Positions 8,383-17,891 are shown, counted from the stretch's first letter. The stretch: 64,000 bases of DNA from Pseudoalteromonas espejiana DSM 9414 (GCF_002221525.1 NZ_CP011028.1:1747001-1811000); one strand, 5' to 3'. A program made the numbers and translations. The notes: generated by a model from the letters alone, not told the origin.

Positions 8383-9003
8383 ATGTCAGATAATTTTACT
8401 ACAGATGCTGAAAAAGCAAGTTACGGTATTGGCTTACAAATGGGTGAGCAACTTAAGTCTAATCCTTTTGAAGGCTTAAACCTAAATTCAGTATTTGAAG
8501 GCATGAAAGATGCGTACGCTGGTAGCGCTTTTCAAGTTGAGATCCCTGAGATCCAAGCTGCATTCGAAAAAATTAACGAAGAGATCCAAGCTCGTCGTGA
8601 AGAAGAGTCTAAAGTACTTTCTGCTGAAGGTATTGCATTCTTAGAAGAAAACGCTAAGCGTCCAGAAATCACAGTTACTGAGTCTGGTCTTCAATATGAA
8701 GTACTAGCAACAGGTGAAGGCGAAAAGCCAACAGCTGAGTCTACAGTACGTGTTGATTACCACGGTACACTAATTAACGGTACTGTTTTTGATAGCTCTT
8801 ACGAGCGCGGTCAGCCTGCTGAATTCCCAGTTGGTGGCGTTATCAAAGGTTGGACTGAAGCATTACAAATGATGCCTGTAGGCACTAAATGGCGTATCTA
8901 CGTTCCTCATGAGCTTGCTTATGGTGAACGTGGCGCAGGTGCTGCAATTGCACCTTTCTCAACGCTTGTATTTGATGTTGAGTTACACGAAATACTTTCT
9001 TAA
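8383..9003 (+). CDS. fklB: FKBP-type peptidyl-prolyl isomerase, FKBP22
   Basis: Catalyses cis-trans isomerisation of proline peptide bonds and acts as a folding helper. The 206 residues have the two-part layout of FKBP22/FklB: an N-terminal helical dimerisation domain (about 1-90, beginning with D-A-E-K-A-S-Y-G-I-G) and a C-terminal FKBP domain with V-D-Y-H-G-T-L-I-N-G-T-V-F-D-S-S and P-H-E-L-A-Y-G-E-R-G-A-G. There is no signal peptide, so it is probably cytoplasmic, like E. coli FklB and unlike FkpA. It ends in a strong terminator. Confidence 0.92.
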   Translation: MSDNFTTDAEKASYGIGLQMGEQLKSNPFEGLNLNSVFEGMKDAYAGSAFQVEIPEIQAAFEKINEEIQARREEESKVLSAEGIAFLEENAKRPEITVTESGLQYEVLATGEGEKPTAESTVRVDYHGTLINGTVFDSSYERGQPAEFPVGGVIKGWTEALQMMPVGTKWRIYVPHELAYGERGAGAAIAPFSTLVFDVELHEILS

Positions 9004-9024
9004 TTTAAATATTAAGTAAAATGT

Positions 9025-9057
9025 AAAAAGCCGCATTTATAACAAATGCGGCTTTTT
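9025..9057 (+). terminator. Terminator after fklB
   Basis: Fourteen-bp perfect stem (9025-9038 with 9044-9057) containing GCCGCATTT and its complement, ending in a T run. Confidence 0.88.
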
Positions 9058-9182
9058 TGTATCTGATGCTAACTGCGTTAAAAACTGCTGATATTTAAAA
9101 CAAGCAAATTATATAATTTTGCCTTGTTATAGACAGAATGTTCTTATCGTAAAAAATCACTTAATTAAGCGAATAAGCATAA

Positions 9183-9212
9183 AAAAACCGCATTTAATTA
9201 AATGCGGTTTTT
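9183..9212 (-). terminator. Terminator after the TonB receptor gene
   Basis: Thirteen-bp stem AAAAACCGCATTT / AAATGCGGTTTTT with AATT loop, 26 bases beyond the minus-strand stop at 9238. It could also act on read-through from fklB. Confidence 0.8.
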
Positions 9213-9237
9213 AAATTAATAAACGCGTTTATTACTA

Positions 9238-11628
9238 TTAAAAGTAGCCACGAATACCAAAGCGGAAGTTTCTACCAGGTAGTGGTGCTTTATCTTTAAT
9301 AAATGAGCTATGTACAAAGCCTAATTCGTCTGTAATGTTATCTACATTCAAATAAAGTTGCGTGTCAATTGCCCCTAGACTTAATTGATAATTAGCTTGT
9401 GCATCAACAATTGTGTAGCCATCTGTTTTGGTTTCGAAGGCGCTTATATCGTCTTGCTCAAAGTAATGCGTGCCAGTAAGAGTAAGCTGTAAGTCACCTA
9501 AATTGTATTGTAATTCAGAGCCTAACTTATTAGCAGGGATGCGTGGTAAATTCCCCTCATCATCTTTAAGTTTAGCGCGAGTTGAGTCACCAAAAACCTT
9601 GATCATTGCACTTGGGTCTATTTGGTAGTGCACGTCAAACTCAATACCATATAGCTCAGCATCTTTGCTGGCAAATTGATAAACAGCCACAGCATCGTCA
9701 TGTGCGCCAATTGCTGACTCTAACCCATCTTCTTCATCGTAAACTAAGCCGGTGTTTTCTTGGTAGTAAAAGTTTTTAATATCGTTATAGAAAAAGTTTA
9801 CTGTGTAGCCAAAATCACCGCTAAAGCGTCTAAAACTTAAATCAAGATTAGTCGATTTTTCTTGTTTAATGTCTTCAGGTTCAAAATGCGCTTCGTTATC
9901 TTCAATGTGGTAACCTAAGCCAAGTTCGTATGTACCGGTTGCAATGTGTAGGCCGTTAGATAACAGTTCAGCAGAAAGCGGTGCACGTTCAGAGTGAGAT
10001 AGGCTAAGTGCTACACTTTGTCCTGGCGTGTATTGCCAAATAGCACCCGCAGATGCACTTACGTTAGTAAAGCTTTTGCTGTATGCAATGCTTTCTTCTT
10101 CACCTTCGTCATGATCTTCCTCTTCTTCTTCATCATGACTGTGCTCATGCTCTGCTTCTGTAATTGTGCTTGTTATTTCATAATCTTCAATACGTGCACC
10201 AAGCTCAATAGTTACATCGCCAAATTCACGCTCTTCTAGTAAATATAAAGCATGTGTTGTGGTTACACTTGCAGGTGTAAATGCTTCTTCACCAATAGCA
10301 TCGTAATCAGACTCACTATAATGGTAGCCAATCATACCGTGCCATTGAGCAATTTTATGCTCTACATTTAAGCGAGCTTCGGTTGTTTCATTTTCAAAGG
10401 TTGTGCCGACTTCACCGTCTTCAATTTCGCTGTGCGAGTAATCTGTGTAACCTACACGCAGATTAATATTTTCTATCCAGCTATTATCTACAGCATAGCT
10501 AATTAGGCCCTGCCAACGGTCTTGCTCTAACTTAGCATAAACAGACTCTTCTGCTTCTTCGTCTTCATGCTCGTCATGTTCTTCTTCGGTTTCGTCTTCA
10601 TGTTCGTGTTCATGGCTGTGCTCATGCCCAGGAATACCATAATCTGTGTCGATGCTACCGTAAGACAAGCCTAGCGTTAAATTATCGCCAACATAACTAG
10701 TACCAAAGTTAAATGTTTCACTATCAATAAAAGTGTTTTCTACTGAGTTTTCAGTTTCAACGTCGCCATCGTCATCTGCTATTGTGAAGGTTGGTGTTTC
10801 ATAGTCATCACCACTGCGTTTAGTGCCATCAAAATGAAAGTTAAACCCTTCATTACCAGCTTCAAGTTTTGCAGCCACTGTATTTGAGTTTGATACTGTG
10901 TCGTGGCTATACTCAGCCGCACCAGTTAAGTCATCGATGTTGCTAGTAGGAATACGATTATCAACTACGTTAACTACACCACCAATTGCGCCAGAACCAT
11001 ATAGTAGGGTACTTGGGCCACGAAGCACTTCAATTTGTTCTGCTGCTAAGCTGTCACTTGATGTTGCATGGTCTGGGCCAATGCGTGATGCATCGCTTGC
11101 ATCTAAACCGTTTTGTGTAATTTTAACACGCGGGCCATCTAAGCCACGAATAATTGGACTTGACGAAACAGGCCCAAAGTAGCTTGCGTTTACGCCAGGT
11201 AAACCTTTTAAAGTTTCACCAAGCGTTGGTTTTGATTTGTTTTTAAGCTCATCACCCGATAAAACGCTGACAGGAGAAATCATCTCAAGGCTGTTTTTAT
11301 GAAGCGCTGATGCGTACACAACCACTGTTTCTACAGAAGTAGGAGCAAGAGAAACGGTTACATTGTTTGAGTTTTCGTTGACTGAAATACGAGAGTCTAC
11401 AAAGTTGTCTTTACTGATATGTAATTGGCTTTGTGAATCTACATTTATTGAAAATTCGCCTTGTGCGTTTGTTTTTACGCCTTGGTCTTTGCCATGAATG
11501 TGTACAGCTGCATTTTGTATAGGCTGGTTTTTATCGTCTGTTATTTTACCGGTAACAGTAGCAGCCAGTGCTGATTGTGAACATAAAACAGAAAAAACTG
11601 CAGAGGAGATGAGTGTTAACTTTGTCAT
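9238..11628 (-). CDS. TonB-dependent outer-membrane receptor, probable zinc receptor (ZnuD-like)
   Basis: A 796-residue receptor. It has a signal peptide (cut after A-L-A near residue 22), then a carboxypeptidase-regulatory-like domain (about 24-105), a plug domain (about 110-225, with I-R-G-L-D-G-P-R-V) and a beta-barrel ending in aromatic F. Two extracellular-type loops are packed with His, Glu and Asp, one near residues 335-362 and one near residues 493-514, as expected for binding divalent metal. Two Zur-like boxes cover its promoter. Motifs and regulation together point to zinc uptake like Neisseria ZnuD. The metal is inferred; a copper or nickel role would be the alternative. It is monocistronic. 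Confidence 0.87.
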   Translation of the reverse strand: MTKLTLISSAVFSVLCSQSALAATVTGKITDDKNQPIQNAAVHIHGKDQGVKTNAQGEFSINVDSQSQLHISKDNFVDSRISVNENSNNVTVSLAPTSVETVVVYASALHKNSLEMISPVSVLSGDELKNKSKPTLGETLKGLPGVNASYFGPVSSSPIIRGLDGPRVKITQNGLDASDASRIGPDHATSSDSLAAEQIEVLRGPSTLLYGSGAIGGVVNVVDNRIPTSNIDDLTGAAEYSHDTVSNSNTVAAKLEAGNEGFNFHFDGTKRSGDDYETPTFTIADDDGDVETENSVENTFIDSETFNFGTSYVGDNLTLGLSYGSIDTDYGIPGHEHSHEHEHEDETEEEHDEHEDEEAEESVYAKLEQDRWQGLISYAVDNSWIENINLRVGYTDYSHSEIEDGEVGTTFENETTEARLNVEHKIAQWHGMIGYHYSESDYDAIGEEAFTPASVTTTHALYLLEEREFGDVTIELGARIEDYEITSTITEAEHEHSHDEEEEEDHDEGEEESIAYSKSFTNVSASAGAIWQYTPGQSVALSLSHSERAPLSAELLSNGLHIATGTYELGLGYHIEDNEAHFEPEDIKQEKSTNLDLSFRRFSGDFGYTVNFFYNDIKNFYYQENTGLVYDEEDGLESAIGAHDDAVAVYQFASKDAELYGIEFDVHYQIDPSAMIKVFGDSTRAKLKDDEGNLPRIPANKLGSELQYNLGDLQLTLTGTHYFEQDDISAFETKTDGYTIVDAQANYQLSLGAIDTQLYLNVDNITDELGFVHSSFIKDKAPLPGRNFRFGIRGYF

Positions 11629-11653
11629 AATTTTAAAAATTCGCGGTTATTAT

Positions 11654-11676
11654 GTTGTGATATAATATAACACCGC
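11654..11676. promoter_or_regulatory. Zur-like box 1 over the -10 element
   Basis: The core TGATATAATATAACA (11658-11672) is an almost perfect palindrome. On the minus strand it reads TGTTATATTATATCA, one base from the gammaproteobacterial Zur core TGTTATANTATAACA. It covers the proposed -10 hexamer, a classic repressor position. Confidence 0.7.
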
Positions 11677-11692
11677 AATATTGACTTATCAA
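11664..11692 (-). promoter_or_regulatory. TonB receptor promoter
   Basis: On the minus strand TTGATA (11687-11692) and TATATT (11664-11669) are separated by 17 bases. The -10 lies within Zur-like box 1, about 36 bases upstream of the ATG. Confidence 0.65.
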
Positions 11693-11714
11693 CAATGTTA
11701 TACTATAGCTTAAA
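11692..11714. promoter_or_regulatory. Zur-like box 2 at the -35 edge
   Basis: The core TGTTATACTATAGCT (11696-11710) matches 13 of 15 positions of TGTTATANTATAACA. Its centre is 38 bp from that of box 1 and it abuts the -35 element. Confidence 0.5.
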
Positions 11715-11804
11715 GTTTTGCGATAAATAAACACTTAAATAAGTTGAATTTTTAAGCGCACATTTTATTTATTAAAATGGTTATACTGTGGTAAGTAAAC
11801 GCGC

Positions 11805-12194
11805 TTATGTGCGGCTATCTATCATAATTATATTAAGTTTGTGTTGTGCTCTGGTTTGATTTTGTATATCAACGGGCTCTATCATTTCGCATTCATCACG
11901 GATCATTTCAGAAACTAAGCTTGGGTAATGGCGGCAATCTTCAGGGCGGTCTAGATAAATACTGCAGGTGTACAGTGTTTTATCGTGTGGGGCTTTTTTA
12001 GGCGCAATTTCTAAAAAAGGGCAGGTGGAGAGCCTTACGCCTGTTGTAGGGTCAAACCAAATCTCATCATCTTTTACGTATTCATATATATTCGGGTTAA
12101 ATAGCGCCCACATTTCTATTTCATCTGTTGTTACGCTTAAATCACCGCCACCGTATTTAATACAGCATTTACCACATTGGTTACACTCTTTCAT
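11805..12194 (-). CDS. YkgJ-type cysteine cluster protein
   Basis: A 129-residue cytoplasmic protein of the CxxCxxCC family. It begins C-N-Q-C-G-K-C-C (residues 4-11) and has later cysteines in T-C-P-F-L, Y-T-C-S-I-Y and D-C-R-H-Y-P, the full eight-cysteine pattern expected to bind zinc or an Fe-S centre. The biochemical role of the family is not settled. It is transcribed toward the TonB receptor, 176 bases from its start; the Zur boxes lie between them, so weak co-regulation is possible. No good Shine-Dalgarno sequence is visible. Confidence 0.82.
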   Translation of the reverse strand: MKECNQCGKCCIKYGGGDLSVTTDEIEMWALFNPNIYEYVKDDEIWFDPTTGVRLSTCPFLEIAPKKAPHDKTLYTCSIYLDRPEDCRHYPSLVSEMIRDECEMIEPVDIQNQTRAQHKLNIIMIDSRT

Positions 12195-12428
12195 ATTTTT
12201 GCCGGCAGGTATGTTTAGTAATTATTGAGTGTAGCATTGTCATTAGACTATTAGGCGTATTATAAATTTAATTTTAAATCAAAGCCTGTAATTGCAACGC
12301 GTTATTAATTATTAATGTATTATTACGCCATATAAAGGCCGTATATAATTATTTAAAGTGGCTGAAATTCGTATTTTAGTAAAAATTAAATCACAAATTT
12401 GTTTAGCGCTATTAAAGGATAGTTTTTG

Positions 12429-12857
12429 ATGATGAACACCAAAGTATACAAAGCAGTACACGATTTAGCAGAGCAACTTATGGATGCGGCTAATAAAAAC
12501 GACCGTAAAAGGTTTGAATTGTTATTTTTAAAACTTAAAACACTATGTGAAGAAAACGAAAATACGTCAAAAGATCACCCTGTACAGTGGGAAACCCTTG
12601 CTGATTTTACAGAAGAGCTTGAAGAAGCAATTACTACGTATGAAAAAGCGCTCGAGAAATCAATTGCTATAAATAATAAAGATCACATGTCGTCGGTGGC
12701 TTATTCAATGGCTACGTTACAGATAGAGCTTGGTCAAAAGGACGAAGCCATTAAAAATTTAAAAGATGCTAAAGTAAGCGCGAATAAAATTTCAGATAAA
12801 GAACTTAAAGCTGAAATTCATGATTTACTTGAATCCCTCACTGAAGAAGAAGGTTAA
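12429..12857 (+). CDS. TPR-like helical protein, function unknown
   Basis: A 142-residue acidic, all-helical protein. The segment from about residue 50 to 125 reads as two to three helix pairs resembling tetratricopeptide repeats (Y-E-K-A-L-E-K-S-I-A-I-N, then Y-S-M-A-T-L-Q-I-E-L-G-Q-K-D-E-A-I), suggesting a protein-binding scaffold. There is no signal peptide. ATG codons at 12429 and 12432 are tandem; AAGGA about ten bases upstream supports this start over a TTG at 12426. It is followed 36 bases later by an HExxH gene on the same strand, so the two may be co-transcribed. I do not recognise a named family. Confidence 0.65.
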   Translation: MMNTKVYKAVHDLAEQLMDAANKNDRKRFELLFLKLKTLCEENENTSKDHPVQWETLADFTEELEEAITTYEKALEKSIAINNKDHMSSVAYSMATLQIELGQKDEAIKNLKDAKVSANKISDKELKAEIHDLLESLTEEEG

Positions 12858-12893
12858 ATAGTTAAAGCCACAATTATAAGTTAAGGTTTGATT

Positions 12894-13373
12894 ATGGATA
12901 TGTTGAACAAAATAGAGCAATGGATTGATAAAACAAATACAGATTATAAATCGCAAAGGGTGTGTTGTAGTCAATTTAAAAATGAATTTGCAGATTTTTA
13001 CCCTTTGGATTTTTTAAACGATGCGTTTTATGTTGTGGTTAATAACATCCCAAAACCAGATTTTGCAGAGTTGCATGCTATGGGGCTGAGCGATTTTATT
13101 GATATGGACGCTGCTGGCATTACCTATAAAAACACCTATTATGTTTTGCCACACATGCTAGACAATTTACGTGTGCATTTTCATGAATTAGTTCATGTCG
13201 CGCAGTGGGCTGAACTTGGTTCAATTGCATTTATGCAGCGTTATATGAGTGAAATTCAGCAGGTTGGTTATCATAATGCACCACTTGAGCTAATGGCTTA
13301 TGAGCTTGATGCGCACTTTGCAGATGCAGGCAAGGGAATAAATGTTCCTAAGTATGTAGCTAACTCCCTTTAA
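12894..13373 (+). CDS. Putative zinc metallopeptidase (HExxH), unknown family
   Basis: A 159-residue soluble protein with a clear HExxH motif, H97-E-L-V-H101, followed by V-A-Q-W. Downstream acidic residues in L-E-L-M-A-Y-E-L-D-A-H (about 131-141) could supply the third zinc ligand as in gluzincins. It lacks a signal peptide, so it probably acts inside the cell. ATG at 12894 is chosen because AAGG stands eight bases before it; an upstream TTG at 12888 is possible. It sits between the TPR-like gene and a secreted DUF1287 protein. The substrate is unknown and activity is not proven by the motif alone. Confidence 0.68.
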   Translation: MDMLNKIEQWIDKTNTDYKSQRVCCSQFKNEFADFYPLDFLNDAFYVVVNNIPKPDFAELHAMGLSDFIDMDAAGITYKNTYYVLPHMLDNLRVHFHELVHVAQWAELGSIAFMQRYMSEIQQVGYHNAPLELMAYELDAHFADAGKGINVPKYVANSL

Positions 13374-13398
13374 TAATACCGTTTTTAAAGGATTTTAT

Positions 13399-14001
13399 AT
13401 GATTCGGTCTCATTTATTTTTGTTCACGCTTATATCTTTTTCTGGTGCTGCTAATACGTTTAATGAAGACATAACCGCAGCTTTAATCGAAAGAACAACG
13501 CATAACATTACCTATAATGGCGCTTACTATTCAATTGGCTACCCAGGTGGCGATGTGCCGAGCAATATTGGGGTATGTACCGATGTAATTATTAGGGCGT
13601 ACCGCACACTTGGCGTGGATTTACAAAAACGCGTACACGAAGACATGCAAGCACACTTTACTCAATATCCGTCAATGCGTATATGGGGGTTATCAAAACC
13701 TGATAAAAATATAGACCATCGACGTGTGCCAAATTTACAAGTGTATTTTAAAAAGCACGGCGTTGTTTTAGCAAAATCTACAAACCCCAATGATTACAAA
13801 ATCGGGGATATAGTCACGTGGATGTTACCGGGTAATTTACCGCATATAGGCATGGTTGTAAGTGCAAGCACAGAAGAAGGCGATAACCCGTTAATAGTGC
13901 ATAATATTGGCCGAGGGCCTGAAAAAAGCGACATGTTGTTTGCTTATCCGATCACCGGGCATTACCGTTATGCAAGCGAGCATTTTACTGCTGCCAATTA
14001 G
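13399..14001 (+). CDS. DUF1287 secreted protein, NlpC/P60-like fold
   Basis: A 200-residue protein with a short signal peptide (about residues 1-18). The DUF1287 hallmark G-V-C-T-D-V-I-I-R-A-Y-R places a probable nucleophile at C60. The His partner lies in L-P-H-I-G-M-V, and I-V-H-N-I-G-R-G-P follows, the circularly arranged NlpC/P60-like catalytic layout. Members are suspected periplasmic amidases or peptidases acting on the cell wall, but no reaction is established. It starts 25 bases after the HExxH gene with AAGGA ahead of the ATG, so it may belong to the same transcript. It ends convergent with yfaE. Confidence 0.8.
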   Translation: MIRSHLFLFTLISFSGAANTFNEDITAALIERTTHNITYNGAYYSIGYPGGDVPSNIGVCTDVIIRAYRTLGVDLQKRVHEDMQAHFTQYPSMRIWGLSKPDKNIDHRRVPNLQVYFKKHGVVLAKSTNPNDYKIGDIVTWMLPGNLPHIGMVVSASTEEGDNPLIVHNIGRGPEKSDMLFAYPITGHYRYASEHFTAAN

Positions 14002-14007
14002 CACTCT

Positions 14008-14280
14008 CTATTTTAGATTTATACTAATGTGACCATTAGGTTTACAGCAGCACAGCAGTATTTCTCCTTCGCGTACAAACGCAAGAGGCTCTTCGTTATA
14101 TTCAACATTACCGGTTACTAAAGTAGCTCTGCAGGCACCACAATAACCTTCGCGGCATTGATACGCTACGGCTATTTTTTGGTTTTCTAAGCAATGTAAA
14201 ACAGAAGGGCAGCCAGTGGTAAATTCTATACACTGGCTGTTATCTGCAAGCGTTATGCTTGCAGTGGGTTTGTCACTCAT
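14008..14280 (-). CDS. yfaE: 2Fe-2S ferredoxin for ribonucleotide reductase maintenance
   Basis: A 90-residue plant-type ferredoxin. It supplies electrons that rebuild the diferric-tyrosyl cofactor of NrdB. The cluster ligands are C42, C47 and C50 in Q-C-R-E-G-Y-C-G-A-C plus one of the cysteines in L-L-C-C-C (77-79), as in E. coli YfaE. Its ATG overlaps the nrdB stop by one base (TAATG), showing translational coupling. The context nrdA-nrdB-yfaE makes the function firm. Confidence 0.94.
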   Translation of the reverse strand: MSDKPTASITLADNSQCIEFTTGCPSVLHCLENQKIAVAYQCREGYCGACRATLVTGNVEYNEEPLAFVREGEILLCCCKPNGHISINLK

Positions 14281-15410
14281 TATAAATCAAAGTCACCAAA
14301 TTCAGAGGCATCAACTTGTGAGTCAATTTGACCTACAAGGTATGAGCTAATTTCAGCTTCTTGTGGCGCTACTTGCACATTATCTGATACAAGCCATGAA
14401 TTAATCCATGGGATAGGGTTGCTGTTATTTTCAAACTGAGCAGGTAGGCCAATGGCGGTCATACGTGCATTAGTAATGTATTCAACATACTGACATAAAA
14501 TGTGCTTATTTAAGCCAATCATTGAGCCGTCTTTGAATAAGTATTCTGCCCATTCTTTTTCTTGCTCTGCTGCTTCTACAAACATTTTAATAGCTTCTTC
14601 GCGGCACTGCGCAGCAACAATCGCCATTTCTGGGTCGTCTTTACCATCTTGCATAATGTTTAAAATATGCTGAGTACCCGAAAGGTGAAGTGCTTCATCA
14701 CGTGCGATTAGCTTGATGATTTTAGCGTTACCTTCCATTAGCTCACGCTCTGCAAACGCAAACGAACACGCAAAGCTTACGTAAAAACGAATGGCTTCAA
14801 GAATGTTTACCGACATCATCGCAAGGTAAAGTTTCTTTTTAAGCTCGAATAAATTAACAACAACTGTTTTACCGTTAATTTCGTGCTTGCCTTCGCCGTA
14901 AAGGTTGTATAGCGATACAGAATTAATTAAATCATCGTAGTAGGTAGTTACCGCATCAGCGCGTTCACTGATTTTATCGTTACTTACAATGTCATCAAAA
15001 ATAAGTTCTGGTGATTGAGTTACGTTACGAATAATGTGCGTGTAAGAGCGGCTGTGAATTGTTTCGCTAAACGCCCATGTTTCTATCCATGTTTCTAGTT
15101 CAGGAATAGACACAATAGGAAGTAGGGCAACGTTTGGCGAGCGGCCTTGAACGCTATCAAGTAATGTTTGATATTTTAAGTTACTTAAAAATATGTGCTT
15201 TTCGTGCTCAGGTAAGGCTTGAAAGTCTAAACGGTCTTTACTTACGTCTACTTCTTCCGGACGCCAAAAAAACGAAAGTTGCTTTTCGATCAATTTTTCA
15301 AAAATTGGGTATTTTTGTTGATCGTAACGCGATACGTTAACTGTTTGGCCAAAAAACATTGGCTCTTGCATTTGATTATTATGATTACGACTAAAAGTAG
15401 TATAAGACAT
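14280..15410 (-). CDS. nrdB: Ribonucleotide reductase class Ia beta subunit
   Basis: The small subunit that holds the diiron centre and tyrosyl radical needed for making deoxyribonucleotides aerobically. The sequence is close to E. coli NrdB throughout: S-Y-T-T-F-S at the start, [16 protein letters not shown] around the iron site, A-R-D-E-A-L-H (iron ligands), and the C-terminal tail that docks to NrdA. ATG at 15410 is chosen because it aligns with the E. coli N terminus; an in-frame GTG at 15419 would add three residues. Length 376, equal to E. coli. Second gene of the nrdA-nrdB-yfaE operon. Confidence 0.97.
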   Translation of the reverse strand: MSYTTFSRNHNNQMQEPMFFGQTVNVSRYDQQKYPIFEKLIEKQLSFFWRPEEVDVSKDRLDFQALPEHEKHIFLSNLKYQTLLDSVQGRSPNVALLPIVSIPELETWIETWAFSETIHSRSYTHIIRNVTQSPELIFDDIVSNDKISERADAVTTYYDDLINSVSLYNLYGEGKHEINGKTVVVNLFELKKKLYLAMMSVNILEAIRFYVSFACSFAFAERELMEGNAKIIKLIARDEALHLSGTQHILNIMQDGKDDPEMAIVAAQCREEAIKMFVEAAEQEKEWAEYLFKDGSMIGLNKHILCQYVEYITNARMTAIGLPAQFENNSNPIPWINSWLVSDNVQVAPQEAEISSYLVGQIDSQVDASEFGDFDL

Positions 15411-15483
15411 GTCTATCACTCAAAAAACTATCACTAAAACTATCAGGACAAAGCGGGCAAAGAGCCCGCTTTAAGTTTAACTA

Positions 15484-17766
15484 TTAAATTTTACACGCGC
15501 CGCCTGCACAATCATCATCTTCCACTTCTGGAGTGTCGTCTTGTGCATCTGATGCGCCATCACGGGTGTTATGGTAATAAAGTGTTTTAACACCAAGCTT
15601 GTAGGCACCTAGTAAGTCTTTTAGTAAGACTTTCATAGGTACTTTACCGCCTTCGTATTTGTTTGGATCATAATTTGTATTGGCCGAGATAGTTTGGTCA
15701 ATAAATTTTTGCATTATGCCCACTAACTGCAAGTAACCATCGTTTGATGGAATGTCCCACAGTAGTTCGTAGTTATCTTTTAGGCGTTCGTATTCTGGCA
15801 CTACTTGCTTTAAAATACCGTCTTTACTTGCTTTAACGCTAATGTGACCACGTGGTGGCTCAATACCGTTAGTTGCGTTGGAAATTTGCGACGATGTTTC
15901 TGATGGCATTAACGCACTTAGCGTTGAGTTACGCATACCATGCTCTTGAATGCTAGCACGTAACGAATCCCAATCTAAGTGAAGTGGCTCATCACAAATT
16001 TTATCTAGGTCACGTTTGTACGTATCTGTTGGCATAATACCTTGAGAGTACGTAGTTTCGTTAAATTTAGGACACGCACCACGTTCTTTAGCAAGCTCGT
16101 TTGATGCTTTCATTAGATAGTATTGAATAGCTTCAAATGTTTTGTGCGTTAGTGCATTTGCACTGCCGTCTGAGTAACGCTTACCATTTTTAGCCAGGTA
16201 GTATGCGTAGTTAATTACGCCTATGCCTAACGTACGACGACCCATAGTTGCATTTTTTGCAGCCGGTACAGGGTAGTCTTGGAAATCTAGCAGGTTATCA
16301 AGTGCGCGAACTGCAAGCTCAGCTAGCTCTTCAAGTTCATCGAGTGACTCAATAGCACCTAAGTTAAATGCAGATAACGTACACAGGGCAATTTCGCCTT
16401 CTTCATCGTTTACGTTATTTAACGGCTTAGTTGGTAATGCAATTTCTAAACATAAGTTAGATTGGCGAATTGGCGCCACTTTAGAAATAAACGGGCTGTG
16501 CGTATTACAGTGATCAACATTTTGTAAGTAAATACGACCGGTGCTTGCACGCTCTTGTGCAAACATTGAGAAAAGCTCAATCGCTTTAATACGCTTTTTA
16601 CGAATAGACTCGTCTTGCTCGTATTTAGTGTAAAGCGCGTCAAACTCGTCTTGATCTTCAAAGAATGCGTCGTAAAGGCCTGGCACGTCTGATGGGCTAA
16701 ATAATGTAATGTAATCGTCTTTGATTAAACGAGAGTACATTAGCTTATTAAACTGTACGCCGTAATCTAAGTGACGAACACGGTTATCATCAACACCACG
16801 GTTATTTTTAAGTACAAGTAGGTTTTCTACTTCTAAGTGCCAAAGCGGGTAGAACAACGTTGCTGCACCGCCACGTACACCACCTTGTGAACAGCTTTTA
16901 ACGGCAGTTTGAAAGTGCTTGTAAAACGGGATACAACCAGTGTGGTACGCTTCGCCATTACGAATATGGCTACCTAGAGCACGAATACGACCTGCGTTAA
17001 TACCAATACCGGCACGCTGCGAAACGTATTTTACAATGGCTGATGACGTTGCATTAATTGAGTCAAGGCTGTCGCCACATTCAATAAGAACACATGAACT
17101 AAATTGACGAGTAGGCGTACGTACACCCGACATGATTGGCGTAGGCAATGATATTTTAAACATCGATACCGCATCGTAAAAACGTTTGATGTAATCAATA
17201 CGGGTTTCACGCGGGTAGTCTGAGAACAAGCTTGCGGCTACTAAAATATATAAAAACTGTGCACTTTCGTATATTTCGCCCGTTACACGGTTTTGAACCA
17301 AGTATTTACCTTCAAGCTGTTTTACGGCGGCGTAGCTAAAGTTAAGATCGCGTGAGTGATCTAGGTATGCATCTAGCTCGTCAAGTTCTTGCTCTGTGTA
17401 ATCTACAAGTAAGTGCGCGTCGTAGCGTTTGTCTTCAACCATTTTAGTAACGTGGTCAAATAAACGAGGTGGCTCAAATTGGCCATACGCTTTTTTTCGT
17501 AAATGGAATACAGCTAAACGAGCAGCTAAGTACTGGTAGTCAGGCGACTCTTTAGAAATTTGATCGGCTGCTGCTTTAATAATGGTTTCGTGAATATCTT
17601 TAGTACGAATACCATCGTAAAATTGAATGTGTGATTTTAACTCAACTTGCGAAACCGATACGTTGTTTAAACCTTCGGCGGCCCATTCAATAACGCGATG
17701 GATCTTATCAAGATCAAGAGGCTCTTTACGCCCGTCACGCTTGCTTACAGATAACTGTTGGTTCAT
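15484..17766 (-). CDS. nrdA: Ribonucleotide reductase class Ia alpha subunit
   Basis: The large catalytic subunit, which reduces ribonucleoside diphosphates. 760 residues (E. coli 761). The N-terminal ATP-cone starts V-S-K-R-D-G-R-K-E-P-L-D. The active-site cysteines include F-S-S-C-V-L-I-E and N-L-C-L-E-I. The C-terminal redox pair C-A-G-G-A-C-K-I shuttles electrons from thioredoxin or glutaredoxin. It is first in the operon with a 400-base leader containing a promoter, two pairs of NrdR boxes and a DnaA box, the regulatory logic known for E. coli nrdAB. AAGGAA upstream of the ATG supports the start. Confidence 0.97.
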   Translation of the reverse strand: MNQQLSVSKRDGRKEPLDLDKIHRVIEWAAEGLNNVSVSQVELKSHIQFYDGIRTKDIHETIIKAAADQISKESPDYQYLAARLAVFHLRKKAYGQFEPPRLFDHVTKMVEDKRYDAHLLVDYTEQELDELDAYLDHSRDLNFSYAAVKQLEGKYLVQNRVTGEIYESAQFLYILVAASLFSDYPRETRIDYIKRFYDAVSMFKISLPTPIMSGVRTPTRQFSSCVLIECGDSLDSINATSSAIVKYVSQRAGIGINAGRIRALGSHIRNGEAYHTGCIPFYKHFQTAVKSCSQGGVRGGAATLFYPLWHLEVENLLVLKNNRGVDDNRVRHLDYGVQFNKLMYSRLIKDDYITLFSPSDVPGLYDAFFEDQDEFDALYTKYEQDESIRKKRIKAIELFSMFAQERASTGRIYLQNVDHCNTHSPFISKVAPIRQSNLCLEIALPTKPLNNVNDEEGEIALCTLSAFNLGAIESLDELEELAELAVRALDNLLDFQDYPVPAAKNATMGRRTLGIGVINYAYYLAKNGKRYSDGSANALTHKTFEAIQYYLMKASNELAKERGACPKFNETTYSQGIMPTDTYKRDLDKICDEPLHLDWDSLRASIQEHGMRNSTLSALMPSETSSQISNATNGIEPPRGHISVKASKDGILKQVVPEYERLKDNYELLWDIPSNDGYLQLVGIMQKFIDQTISANTNYDPNKYEGGKVPMKVLLKDLLGAYKLGVKTLYYHNTRDGASDAQDDTPEVEDDDCAGGACKI

Positions 17767-17891
17767 AGCTTTGCCTGTATTCCTTGGGGATTTAGTATTT
17801 TGACCAATGCTTTATACCTCGCAATAGCAAGGTACGTATTCATTTATTATAAGTTTCACCGTGTTGGCGAATTTAATTGAATAACATTTGG

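Noticed and set aside
10018..10239. Reading frame antisense to the TonB receptor
   Set aside because: It arises from the complement of the His/Asp/Glu-rich codons and has no start signal.
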